A DNA stretch of 6,694 bases from Methanosarcinales archaeon (GTDB taxonomy: Archaea; Halobacteriota; Syntropharchaeia; Alkanophagales; Methanospirareceae). Below, piece by piece: positions 1 to 4,857 of the stretch. The stretch is from positions 1 to 6,694 of the forward strand of contig JAODGF010000144.1 of NCBI GenBank assembly GCA_025464645.1, read 5' to 3'. The notes under the pieces were generated by a model. That model ran no database searches, had not been told where the DNA came from, and saw only the letters and a program-made list of their open reading frames with translations. The number at the start of each line of letters is the position of its first letter. Within the stretch, counting starts at the first letter, position 1. The translations under genes were made by a program, and so were the position numbers.

Positions 1-65
1 TCTGTGATGAGGATAGCGAATATGGTCAATAAAAGGTGTAAAACCCTAAATCCTAAGCACCAAAT

Positions 66-82
66 AAGCCCTTACAGGGCTT
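66..82. repeat. Hairpin, 6-bp stem (AAGCCC/GGGCTT)
   Basis: AAGCCC at 66-71 pairs perfectly with GGGCTT at 77-82 around a 5-base loop. It is GC-rich within AT-rich surroundings and sits 7 bases before a second hairpin, giving the paired-palindrome layout of REP-like elements. No T-run follows, so it is not a classical intrinsic terminator. Confidence 0.6.
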
Positions 83-89
83 GCGGGGT

Positions 90-106
90 CGTGGGCAGAG
101 CCCACG
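90..106. repeat. Hairpin, 7-bp stem (CGTGGGC/GCCCACG)
   Basis: CGTGGGC at 90-96 pairs perfectly with GCCCACG at 100-106 around a 3-base loop AGA. With the stem at 66-82 and the intervening GCGGGGT it forms a compact GC-rich double hairpin, similar in style to REP/MITE-like palindromes from other microbial intergenic regions (recollection, not a search). Confidence 0.65.
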
Positions 107-147
107 GAAACAAATCTAAATATCTAAATTCAAAACTCAAAACAAAC

Positions 148-161
148 CTTTCTAAAGAAAG
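148..161. repeat. Small hairpin CTTTC-TAAA-GAAAG at the element's centre
   Basis: CTTTC (148-152) pairs with GAAAG (157-161) around a 4-base loop, and the palindrome AAAGCTTT (158-165) overlaps it. It lies near where the two strand-asymmetric arms meet. The stem is weak and AT-rich, so a role is uncertain. Confidence 0.4.
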
Positions 162-252
162 CTTTACCAAAGAACGCTTCGCGGTTTTTGTCATTGGTAT
201 TTTGGTATTTGATATTGTTTAGTATTTCGAATTTGGGGTTTAGGATTTATAA

Positions 253-1485
253 GTGGAGATGAAGCTAAAGTCGTGTATCAAGGGTTATAAGAAGGGAACG
301 CATCGTGCAGTTCCTCCGGAGGAGACTTTAGCTCGAATAGAGCCGAAGATGCCTGCTGCGGGTGTTACACGCGTTGCGGACATAACCGGACTTGACAGGA
401 TAGGGATACCTGTGTTTTCGAGCATAAGACCAACTGCTGAGGGTGGTGCGGTATCGGTGTATAATGGTAAGGGAACAACGGCGGAGGAAGCTAAAGTTTC
501 AGCAATGATGGAGGCTGTGGAACGATATTCTGCGGAAGTTCACGGGATGAAACTTTTAGTGGATAGTTATTCAGGGCTTAGCGAAAAGGAGAACGCTTTA
601 AACCCGAAAGAATTGATACTTCCAGATTATGTGAAGAATGCTGAGGAAGTTCGCATCCCATGGGTGAAGGGGTATGATTTGATACAAAAAGAGGAGATAT
701 ACGTGCCTGCGAATGCGGTTTTTCATCCCTTGCCTTCGAGATATGATAGAGTCCGGCTGTTCAGAACGAATACGAACGGATTGGCAGCGGGTAACGAGAT
801 AGAGGAGGCGATTTTTCACGGTCTCGCAGAGGTGGTAGAAAGAGATGCGTGGTCGCTCGTGGAAATCACAAGAAACACGGGCGCGGTTGTGAGAATAAAA
901 GAAGAAGGGATTCGGGTACTCCAGGCGAAATTCTCGGATGCCGATGTTTCTCTGCTTATACGGGATATAACGAGCGATGTCTGCGTGCCGACTTTTGCTG
1001 CTGTCTCTGATGATCTCATGATGAGAGACCCTGCACTGCTCACTATCGGGATGGGAACGCATACGAATGCGAGCGTTGCGATAATGCGGGCGATTACAGA
1101 GGTTGCCCAGAGCAGACTCACGCAAATACACGGTGCGCGAGAGGACACCACGACGGCGGATGTGAGAAGGATAATGGGGTATGACTGGATGCGAAAGAGG
1201 AACGAGCACTGGTTCGATACATCAGTGGAGAAGGCTTTTAAGGATTTGAATTCTTTTGATAGCGATGATTTCCTCGATGATATAAGATACACCGTGGAGC
1301 GGATAAGGGGAGCTGGGTTAGAACGAGTGGTGGTGGTAGATTTAACGAGGGAAGAGATAGGAATGCCAGTGGTTAGAGTAATCGTGCCGGGATTAGAGAT
1401 GTATGCGGTGGATGGTGAACGGATAGGACGGAGGTGTAAGGATGCAAGGAAAAGAAGTGGTCGTGTTCGTGGGACCGAGTCTTGA
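253..1485 (+). CDS. ycaO: YcaO-domain protein, probable McrA-glycine thioamidation cyclodehydratase
   Basis: YcaO enzymes use ATP to activate a peptide backbone amide. In methanogens the TfuA-associated type installs the thioglycine of methyl-coenzyme M reductase (family knowledge). Visible here are the N-terminal KGYKKGTHR (residues 10-18), the glycine-rich AVSVYNGKGTT (66-76), the ATP/Mg helix SAMMEAVERYSAE (83-95), HGLAEVVERDAW (189-200) with E193 and E196, and AITEVAQSR (280-288). There is no precursor-recognition fusion. Length (410 residues) suits the archaeal stand-alone type. GTG 253 is the earliest possible start because TAA lies directly before it in frame; ATG 259 (MKLKSC) is an equally good alternative. 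Only a weak AGGA (242-245) precedes it. The last 44 bases overlap tfuA, so the two are very likely cotranscribed. Family assignment is firm; McrA as target is inferred, since no mcr gene is in the window. Confidence 0.93.
   Translation: MEMKLKSCIKGYKKGTHRAVPPEETLARIEPKMPAAGVTRVADITGLDRIGIPVFSSIRPTAEGGAVSVYNGKGTTAEEAKVSAMMEAVERYSAEVHGMKLLVDSYSGLSEKENALNPKELILPDYVKNAEEVRIPWVKGYDLIQKEEIYVPANAVFHPLPSRYDRVRLFRTNTNGLAAGNEIEEAIFHGLAEVVERDAWSLVEITRNTGAVVRIKEEGIRVLQAKFSDADVSLLIRDITSDVCVPTFAAVSDDLMMRDPALLTIGMGTHTNASVAIMRAITEVAQSRLTQIHGAREDTTTADVRRIMGYDWMRKRNEHWFDTSVEKAFKDLNSFDSDDFLDDIRYTVERIRGAGLERVVVVDLTREEIGMPVVRVIVPGLEMYAVDGERIGRRCKDARKRSGRVRGTES
1430..1436 (+). promoter_or_regulatory. Shine-Dalgarno site for tfuA
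   Basis: GGAGGTG, a near-perfect anti-SD match, lies 5 bases before ATG 1442 and inside the 3' end of ycaO. It fixes the tfuA start and shows that the 44-base overlap is real. Confidence 0.85.
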
Positions 1486-2101
1486 AGCAGAAACTGCAAA
1501 GAACATATTGGATGCAGAATACAGACCGCCTGCAAGCAGAGGTGATATTTTCAAGGCAGTCCGGGAAGGTGCAAAGATAATAGGATTGATAGATGGCGTA
1601 TTCTTTCAAGCCTGCTCGATAGCGCATCGTGAGATACTGTATGCGTTGGAGAAAGGTGTGAAAGTGATAGGAGCATCGAGTATGGGCGCTTTGAGGGCTT
1701 CTGAACTTGATTTATATGGTATGGAAGGTGTTGGTGAGATATATGAACTTTATAGGAAAGGTGAATTGGTTTCAGACGATGAAGTTGCATTGATTTTTGA
1801 ACCTGAGTCATTCAAACCGCTATCCGAACCTTTGGTGAACATACGATACAATTTAGGTATGGCAGAAGAAAGAGGGATAATAAATAAAGAGGCAAAGGAG
1901 AAGATATTGAGCATAGCGAAATCATTGTATTACCCGGAGCGGGATTATGAGAGGATATTGAGCCTTGCGGAAGTTGAGGTAGAAAAAGAGGTTTTGGAGC
2001 GGTTAAAGAAGTTCTTGAGAGAAGGGAAAAGGGATTTGAAACGAGAAGATGCGATTGAAGCGTTGAAGAGGATAAAGGAAATATGGTGGGTGCCAAAATG
2101 A
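1442..2101 (+). CDS. tfuA: TfuA-like protein, partner of YcaO in thioamide formation
   Basis: TfuA-like proteins are obligate partners of a subset of YcaO enzymes; in methanogens the pair is needed for McrA thioamidation, with TfuA thought to bring or release sulfur (family knowledge). The core runs through residues 5-125: VFVGPSL (8-14), the conserved RPPASRGDI (28-36), GLIDGVFF (48-55), and GASSMGALRASEL (77-89). The C-terminal third (about 145-219) is helical and charged. At 219 residues it is a normal stand-alone length. It sits directly after ycaO with a 44-base overlap and its own strong SD, and its TGA (2099-2101) overlaps the ATG of the moaE-like gene as ATGA. Nothing is missing. No CxxC or rhodanese-type cysteine motif is seen (only C58), so it probably depends on another sulfur source. 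Confidence 0.93.
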   Translation: MQGKEVVVFVGPSLEAETAKNILDAEYRPPASRGDIFKAVREGAKIIGLIDGVFFQACSIAHREILYALEKGVKVIGASSMGALRASELDLYGMEGVGEIYELYRKGELVSDDEVALIFEPESFKPLSEPLVNIRYNLGMAEERGIINKEAKEKILSIAKSLYYPERDYERILSLAEVEVEKEVLERLKKFLREGKRDLKREDAIEALKRIKEIWWVPK

Positions 2102-2472
2102 TCACGCAGGAGGATTTTTCGATAGATGAGCTCGTAAGGAAGATGAAAAAGCCGGAGATAGGTGCCATTGTTTCATATCTTGGAATGGTGAGAAATGAAG
2201 ATAGTGAGATAAAAGGGATGGAAATAAGGGTAAGCAAAGGGAAGGCAGAGGAAGATGTCGAAAATCTAAAGAGAAATGCTTTAGAAAAGTTTGGCATCGA
2301 AGAGGTGGAAATCATACATCGAAAAGGCTCATTGAAGGTTGGAGATAATATCACTCTTATTTTGGTAGGAGCGAAGCATAGAAAGGAGACGTTTAGAGCT
2401 TGTGAATATCTGATAGATGCGTTGAACTGTGAGTTCCTGTTGTGGAAGCACTCACTTAGCAGAGGACATTAG
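2098..2472 (+). CDS. moaE: MoaE-like molybdopterin synthase large-subunit homologue, atypical C-terminus
   Basis: MoaE pairs with thiocarboxylated MoaD to add the dithiolene sulfurs of molybdopterin. Recognisable are IGAIVSYLGMVRN (residues 21-33, with Arg32), EIIHRKGSLKVGDN (71-84) and GAKHRKETFRACEYLIDAL (91-109, with His94-Arg95). Aligned to E. coli MoaE from memory (DYLKTRAPFWKRE), DALNCEFLLWKHS has Asn110 where catalytic Lys119 should be, but Lys117 at the Lys126 position. The middle (about 38-52) lacks the usual YEAY-like segment. ATG 2098 is chosen because it overlaps the tfuA stop (ATGA), has GGTGGG (2085-2090) 7 bases upstream and gives the usual MoaE N-terminus; ATG 2083 is possible. 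The last 15 codons overlap the next gene in another frame, so the C-terminus may be shortened or rebuilt. It may act in Mo/W cofactor synthesis or a related sulfur transfer; activity is doubtful. Confidence 0.8.
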   Translation: MITQEDFSIDELVRKMKKPEIGAIVSYLGMVRNEDSEIKGMEIRVSKGKAEEDVENLKRNALEKFGIEEVEIIHRKGSLKVGDNITLILVGAKHRKETFRACEYLIDALNCEFLLWKHSLSRGH

Positions 2473-3178
2473 CAAGAGAATAGGTTATAGCGAAGAAGAA
2501 CTTAAAGCGGTTCCCGAAGGTGCGAACCTCGTTCTTGGATGTGGGAATCCTGTCGCACTTGCTTCTATAAAAGAAGGAGAGGCAGTTCTTGACCTTGGCT
2601 CAGGTGCAGGGTTTGATTGCTTTCTCGCTGCAAGTAGAGTGGGGAATGAGGGCAGAATCATAGGTGTAGATATGACACCGGAGATGATCGAGAAAGCCAG
2701 AGAAAACGCCAGGAAGGGTAATTACGAAAATGTAGAATTCCGACTGGGTGAAATTGAAAATCTACCTCTTGCTGATAAGTCTGTTGATGTCGTTATTTCA
2801 AACTGTGTGATCAATCTTTCACCCGACAAAGCAAAAGTCTTTAAAGAAGCTTTCAGGGTGCTGAAAACCGGTGGAAGGCTGATGATATCGGATATAGTCT
2901 TGTTAAAGGAACTTCCTGATTTCATAAAAGACTCTGTCGAAGCGTATGTAGGTTGCCTTTCTGGTGCAATTATGAAGGAGGAGTACCTAAAATTGATGGC
3001 GGAGGCGGGCTTTCCGGATATCAGGATAATGGATGAGACTTCTTTTCCTATCGAGTGTATAGCTAATGATCCAACTGCAAAGGCTATCCTTGAGGATTTA
3101 GAAATGCCAATTGAAAAAGCAAAAGAGGTTGCAGGTTCTGTGGCGAGCATAAAAGTCCGCGGGGTAAAGCACGAATGA
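2429..3178 (+). CDS. arsM: ArsM-type SAM-dependent methyltransferase (arsenite methyltransferase family), possibly N-terminally shortened
   Basis: The family transfers methyl groups from SAM to trivalent arsenic bound by cysteines. Visible are an N-terminal SSCCGS (residues 2-7), IGYSEEEL (18-25), GCGNPVALASIKEGE (37-51), the SAM-binding VLDLGSGAGFD (53-63), GVDMTPEMIEKAR (79-91), the hallmark ISNCVINLSPDK (123-134), RVLKTGGRLMISDIV (143-157) and GCLSGA (175-180). Cysteines 38, 64, 126, 176 and 210 are candidate arsenic or substrate ligands. GTG 2429 is the only usable start: an in-frame TGA lies at 2423-2425, and no SD is seen. Family members I remember carry about 20-30 more residues (a VRERYA-like helix) before the CCG motif, so the 5' end may be lost. 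The gene overlaps moaE by 44 bases and may rely on coupled translation. Arsenic is the default substrate; another one is possible given the YcaO-TfuA context. Confidence 0.8.
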   Translation: MSSCCGSTHLAEDISKRIGYSEEELKAVPEGANLVLGCGNPVALASIKEGEAVLDLGSGAGFDCFLAASRVGNEGRIIGVDMTPEMIEKARENARKGNYENVEFRLGEIENLPLADKSVDVVISNCVINLSPDKAKVFKEAFRVLKTGGRLMISDIVLLKELPDFIKDSVEAYVGCLSGAIMKEEYLKLMAEAGFPDIRIMDETSFPIECIANDPTAKAILEDLEMPIEKAKEVAGSVASIKVRGVKHE

Positions 3179-3253
3179 TATGCAATCTCAGTATATTTCC
3201 AATGCTGATCTTTCAACCTTCTAACGTTTCAAGGATAATAGCGGGGTAAAAGA
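3179..3253. other. Intergenic gap between arsM-like gene and thi4 remnant
   Basis: A 75-base AT-rich spacer without an ORF. It is the first clear break in the gene cluster, so a new transcription unit could begin here. No T-rich hairpin terminator is visible. Confidence 0.5.
3191..3198 (+). promoter_or_regulatory. Possible archaeal TATA box (weak)
   Basis: GTATATTT resembles an archaeal TATA element. It lies 56 bases before the thi4 fragment's ATG, which would leave a leader of about 30 bases if transcription starts about 25 bases downstream. There is no clear BRE. It may be a relic of the original thi4 promoter that now serves fwdB. Confidence 0.3.
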
Positions 3254-3388
3254 ATGGAAATAACAGAGATAGACGAGGTAAAAATCTCGAAGGCGATAAT
3301 CGAAACATACATGAAGGATTTGCTAGATGCAACCGAAACAGAAGTTGCTATCGTAGGAGCGGGTCCTGCTGGCCTGACTGCGGGATAA
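3254..3388 (+). pseudogene. thi4: Truncated thi4: N-terminal 44 codons of archaeal thiazole synthase / ribose-1,5-bisphosphate isomerase family
   Basis: The peptide starts MEITEIDEVKISKAII and continues through VAIVGAGPAGLTAG (residues 31-44) to a TAA at 3386-3388. This matches the start of Thi4-family proteins: an N-terminal helix with K-[IV]-[ST]-KAI followed by the FAD/NAD Rossmann loop GAGPAGL. The full-length family is about 250-300 residues, so only about one sixth remains and the coding sequence stops just after the dinucleotide-binding loop. A start codon and an SD-like GGGGT (3243-3247) are intact, so the stump may still be translated, but it cannot be an enzyme. No further Thi4 sequence was recognised in any frame before fwdB, which points to a deletion rather than a frameshift. 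A misassembly join is an alternative. Confidence 0.75.
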
Positions 3389-3464
3389 TTTTAGAGGATG
3401 TGTTGAGGTGAGAGAAGAACTGTTGAGGAGATATAAGGAATAAAAAAGGAGGGAATGAGAAAAA
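3389..3464. other. Spacer between thi4 stump and fwdB
   Basis: No gene is supported. An 11-codon frame (GTG 3408 to TAA 3441-3443, VREELLRRYKE) and an eight-codon tail ending in TGA just before it (IILEDVLR) are charged and helix-like. They may be remnants of whatever was deleted next to thi4, but they are too short to identify. Confidence 0.4.
3448..3454 (+). promoter_or_regulatory. Shine-Dalgarno site for fwdB
   Basis: GGAGGGA ends 10 bases before ATG 3465. It supports that start over the out-of-frame ATG at 3455, which would give only a short nonsense peptide. Confidence 0.75.
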
Positions 3465-4757
3465 ATGGTAGAAATTACGGATGTTGTATGTCCGTTGTGT
3501 GGGTGTGTATGCGATGACATAGTAGTGGAAGTAGAGGATAACGAAGTGAAGAAGGTAAGGGGCGCATGTGCAGTGGGAAAGAGCAAGCTAATGGGGCATG
3601 GGAGAATAAAAAGTCCGGCGATAAGAGAGAATTGTGAGCTTAAGGAGTGCTCTTACGACGATGCGATAAAGAAGGCTGCGGAGATACTGGCGGCTTCGAG
3701 GAGACCGCTATTATATGGCTGGAGTTCAACGGTCTGTGAAGCGACTAAAGTGGGGATAGAGCTTGCAGAAGAGATAGGCGCCGTTATAGACAATACGGCT
3801 TCGGTGTGTCACGGACCTTCCGTGCTGGCGATTCAGGATGTTGGTCTTCCAAGTTGCACGCTTGGGGAGGTAAAAAACCGTGCAGACCTCGTTATATACT
3901 GGGGTGCGAATCCCGCCGCGGCACATGCTAACCATATGAAGCGGTACTCTTATATCTCAAAGGGGTATTGGACATCAGAAGGCAAAAAGAACAAGAAACT
4001 TATCGTGGTGGATGTGAGGAAGACAGCGACGGCAAAGATGGCGGACGTGTTCCTGCAGATAGAGCAAGGGAAAGATTATCTTGTGTTCTCTGCGTTAAGG
4101 GCTATTCTCTATGGGCATGAAGATGTAGTGCCGGACAAGGTAGGTGGCGTCTCAAAGAAGGACTTATTAGAGACCGTGAGGATGATGAAAGAAGCGAAGT
4201 TCGGGATAATCTTCTTTGGTATGGGTGTGACGCAGACCAGGGGAAGGCACAACAACATTGTAAATGCAATACAGACGACAAGAGCAGCGCATACACACAC
4301 CAAGTTTAGTATAATGCCCATGAGGGGTCATTACAACGTAAATGGATTCAATCAGGTATGCACGTGGGAAACGGGGTATCCATTTGCCGTTGATTTATCC
4401 AGAGGCTACGCGTGGTATAACCCGGGAGAGACGGCATCGAATGACCTTTTATGGAGGAAAGAATGTGATGCTGCGTTGTTTGTTGCGAGTGACCCAGGAG
4501 CGCATTTTCCAGGCGAGTCAATAGGTCACCTATCTAAGATACCTGTTATTCAGGTAGACCCTTATGCGAACCTGACTACCGAATTTGCAGATGTTGTTAT
4601 TCCAGCTGCGATAAGTGGCGTGGAAGCGGAAGGGAACGTCTATCGGATGGATAATATTCCTATAAGACTGCGGAAGTTAGTAGAAACAGAATACATGGCG
4701 GATGAAGAGATAATGGAGTGGATACTGGAGGAAGTGAGGGCGATAAGAGAAGATTGA
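3465..4757 (+). CDS. fwdB: Formylmethanofuran dehydrogenase subunit B (FwdB/FmdB)
   Basis: FwdB is the molybdo/tungstopterin-binding formate dehydrogenase subunit of the complex that interconverts CO2 and formylmethanofuran, the first step of methanogenesis from CO2 or the last of reverse methanogenesis. The [4Fe-4S] motif is C9-x2-C12-x3-C16 with C35 as the likely fourth ligand (GACAVGK). The metal-ligand cysteine is C115 in DNTASVCHGPSV, where some methanogens have selenocysteine; here it is TGT, so no recoding is needed. Other family signatures are VIYWGANPAAAHANHMKRYS, VDVRKTATAKMAD and, near the end, FADVVIPAAISGVEAEGNVYRMD, the cofactor-domain segment. The 430-residue length is typical and no truncation is seen. 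No fwdA, C, D, F or G gene lies next to it, so its partners must be elsewhere. Mo versus W cannot be told from sequence. Confidence 0.95.
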   Translation: MVEITDVVCPLCGCVCDDIVVEVEDNEVKKVRGACAVGKSKLMGHGRIKSPAIRENCELKECSYDDAIKKAAEILAASRRPLLYGWSSTVCEATKVGIELAEEIGAVIDNTASVCHGPSVLAIQDVGLPSCTLGEVKNRADLVIYWGANPAAAHANHMKRYSYISKGYWTSEGKKNKKLIVVDVRKTATAKMADVFLQIEQGKDYLVFSALRAILYGHEDVVPDKVGGVSKKDLLETVRMMKEAKFGIIFFGMGVTQTRGRHNNIVNAIQTTRAAHTHTKFSIMPMRGHYNVNGFNQVCTWETGYPFAVDLSRGYAWYNPGETASNDLLWRKECDAALFVASDPGAHFPGESIGHLSKIPVIQVDPYANLTTEFADVVIPAAISGVEAEGNVYRMDNIPIRLRKLVETEYMADEEIMEWILEEVRAIRED

Positions 4758-4857
4758 GGAGCAAGGAAAGGATGTTTCACGATTGCCAAAATAAGCAGCG
4801 AAAAAGTTTGTTTTTGGGTGCAAGAAGAGATAAGATCAATGGAGGAGATGACGAGCG
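4758..4857. other. Intergenic spacer between fwdB and DUF39 gene
   Basis: A 100-base gap. AAAAA-GTTTG-TTTTT at 4801-4815 can fold into a weak 5-bp A/T stem, too weak to call a terminator, although the T-run could help archaeal termination. An ATG at 4772 opens a 37-codon frame ending at 4885 inside the next gene; its sequence shows no domain and it is probably chance. Confidence 0.5.
4841..4847 (+). promoter_or_regulatory. Shine-Dalgarno site that fixes the DUF39 GTG start
   Basis: GGAGGAG lies 10 bases before GTG 4858. The nearby ATGs at 4839 and 4848 are in another frame and stop within a few codons. In the DUF39 frame a TGA at 4849-4851 rules out any earlier start. Confidence 0.75.

Larger units (their letters stand above)
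41..250. repeat. Low-complexity intergenic element with inverted, strand-asymmetric arms
   Basis: The left arm (about 41-147) is poor in G on the + strand and built from variants of AAATCCTAA, AAATCTAAATA and AAATTCAAAA. The right arm (about 186-250) has the same character on the - strand: read in reverse it gives TAAATCCTAAACCCC and then AATTCGAAATACTAAAC. The two arms share TAAATCCTAA in opposite orientation, so the element is a degenerate inverted repeat with hairpins between the arms. From memory, similar degenerate AAATCCTAAA / CAATATCAAAT intergenic sequence is common in environmental genomes, but I cannot name a family. It ends directly at the TAA GTG before ycaO. Function unknown. Confidence 0.6.
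1..252. other. Non-coding leader region upstream of ycaO
   Basis: I see no convincing gene here. An open frame runs through bases 4-222 but its translation has no protein-like pattern and follows a repeat with almost no G on one strand. Bases 3-32 could be the last nine codons of an upstream gene ending in TAA (30-32), but nothing supports that beyond the open frame. The rest is a repeat element with hairpins, listed separately. The ycaO promoter must lie here or further upstream; I could not pick out a clean archaeal TATA box, and the TTTATAA at 246-252 is too close to the start codon to act as one. Confidence 0.7.

Noticed and set aside
4..222. A 72-codon open frame at the window start
   Set aside because: It translates low-complexity repeat and hairpins, has no protein-like conservation pattern and lacks a Shine-Dalgarno site. 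I treat it as non-coding.
598..1535. Long open frames on the - strand opposite ycaO
   Set aside because: They mirror a well-supported gene with clear family motifs, have no SD and give Ser/Arg-rich sequence typical of antisense shadows. The same applies to the - strand frames opposite the arsM-like gene, fwdB and DUF39.
1442..2472. Two gene overlaps of exactly 44 bases (ycaO/tfuA 1442-1485 and moaE/arsM 2429-2472)
   Set aside because: The overlapping sequences are unrelated, and only the first has an SD for the downstream gene. The equal length is most likely coincidence.
3441..3470. Possible selenocysteine or recoding signal near fwdB
   Set aside because: The metal-ligand position (residue 115) is an ordinary TGT cysteine codon and there is no in-frame TGA, so recoding is not needed.
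4801..4815. Possible terminator, AAAAA/TTTTT stem
   Set aside because: The stem is five A/T pairs only, with no GC core. It may be just an AT-rich spacer.
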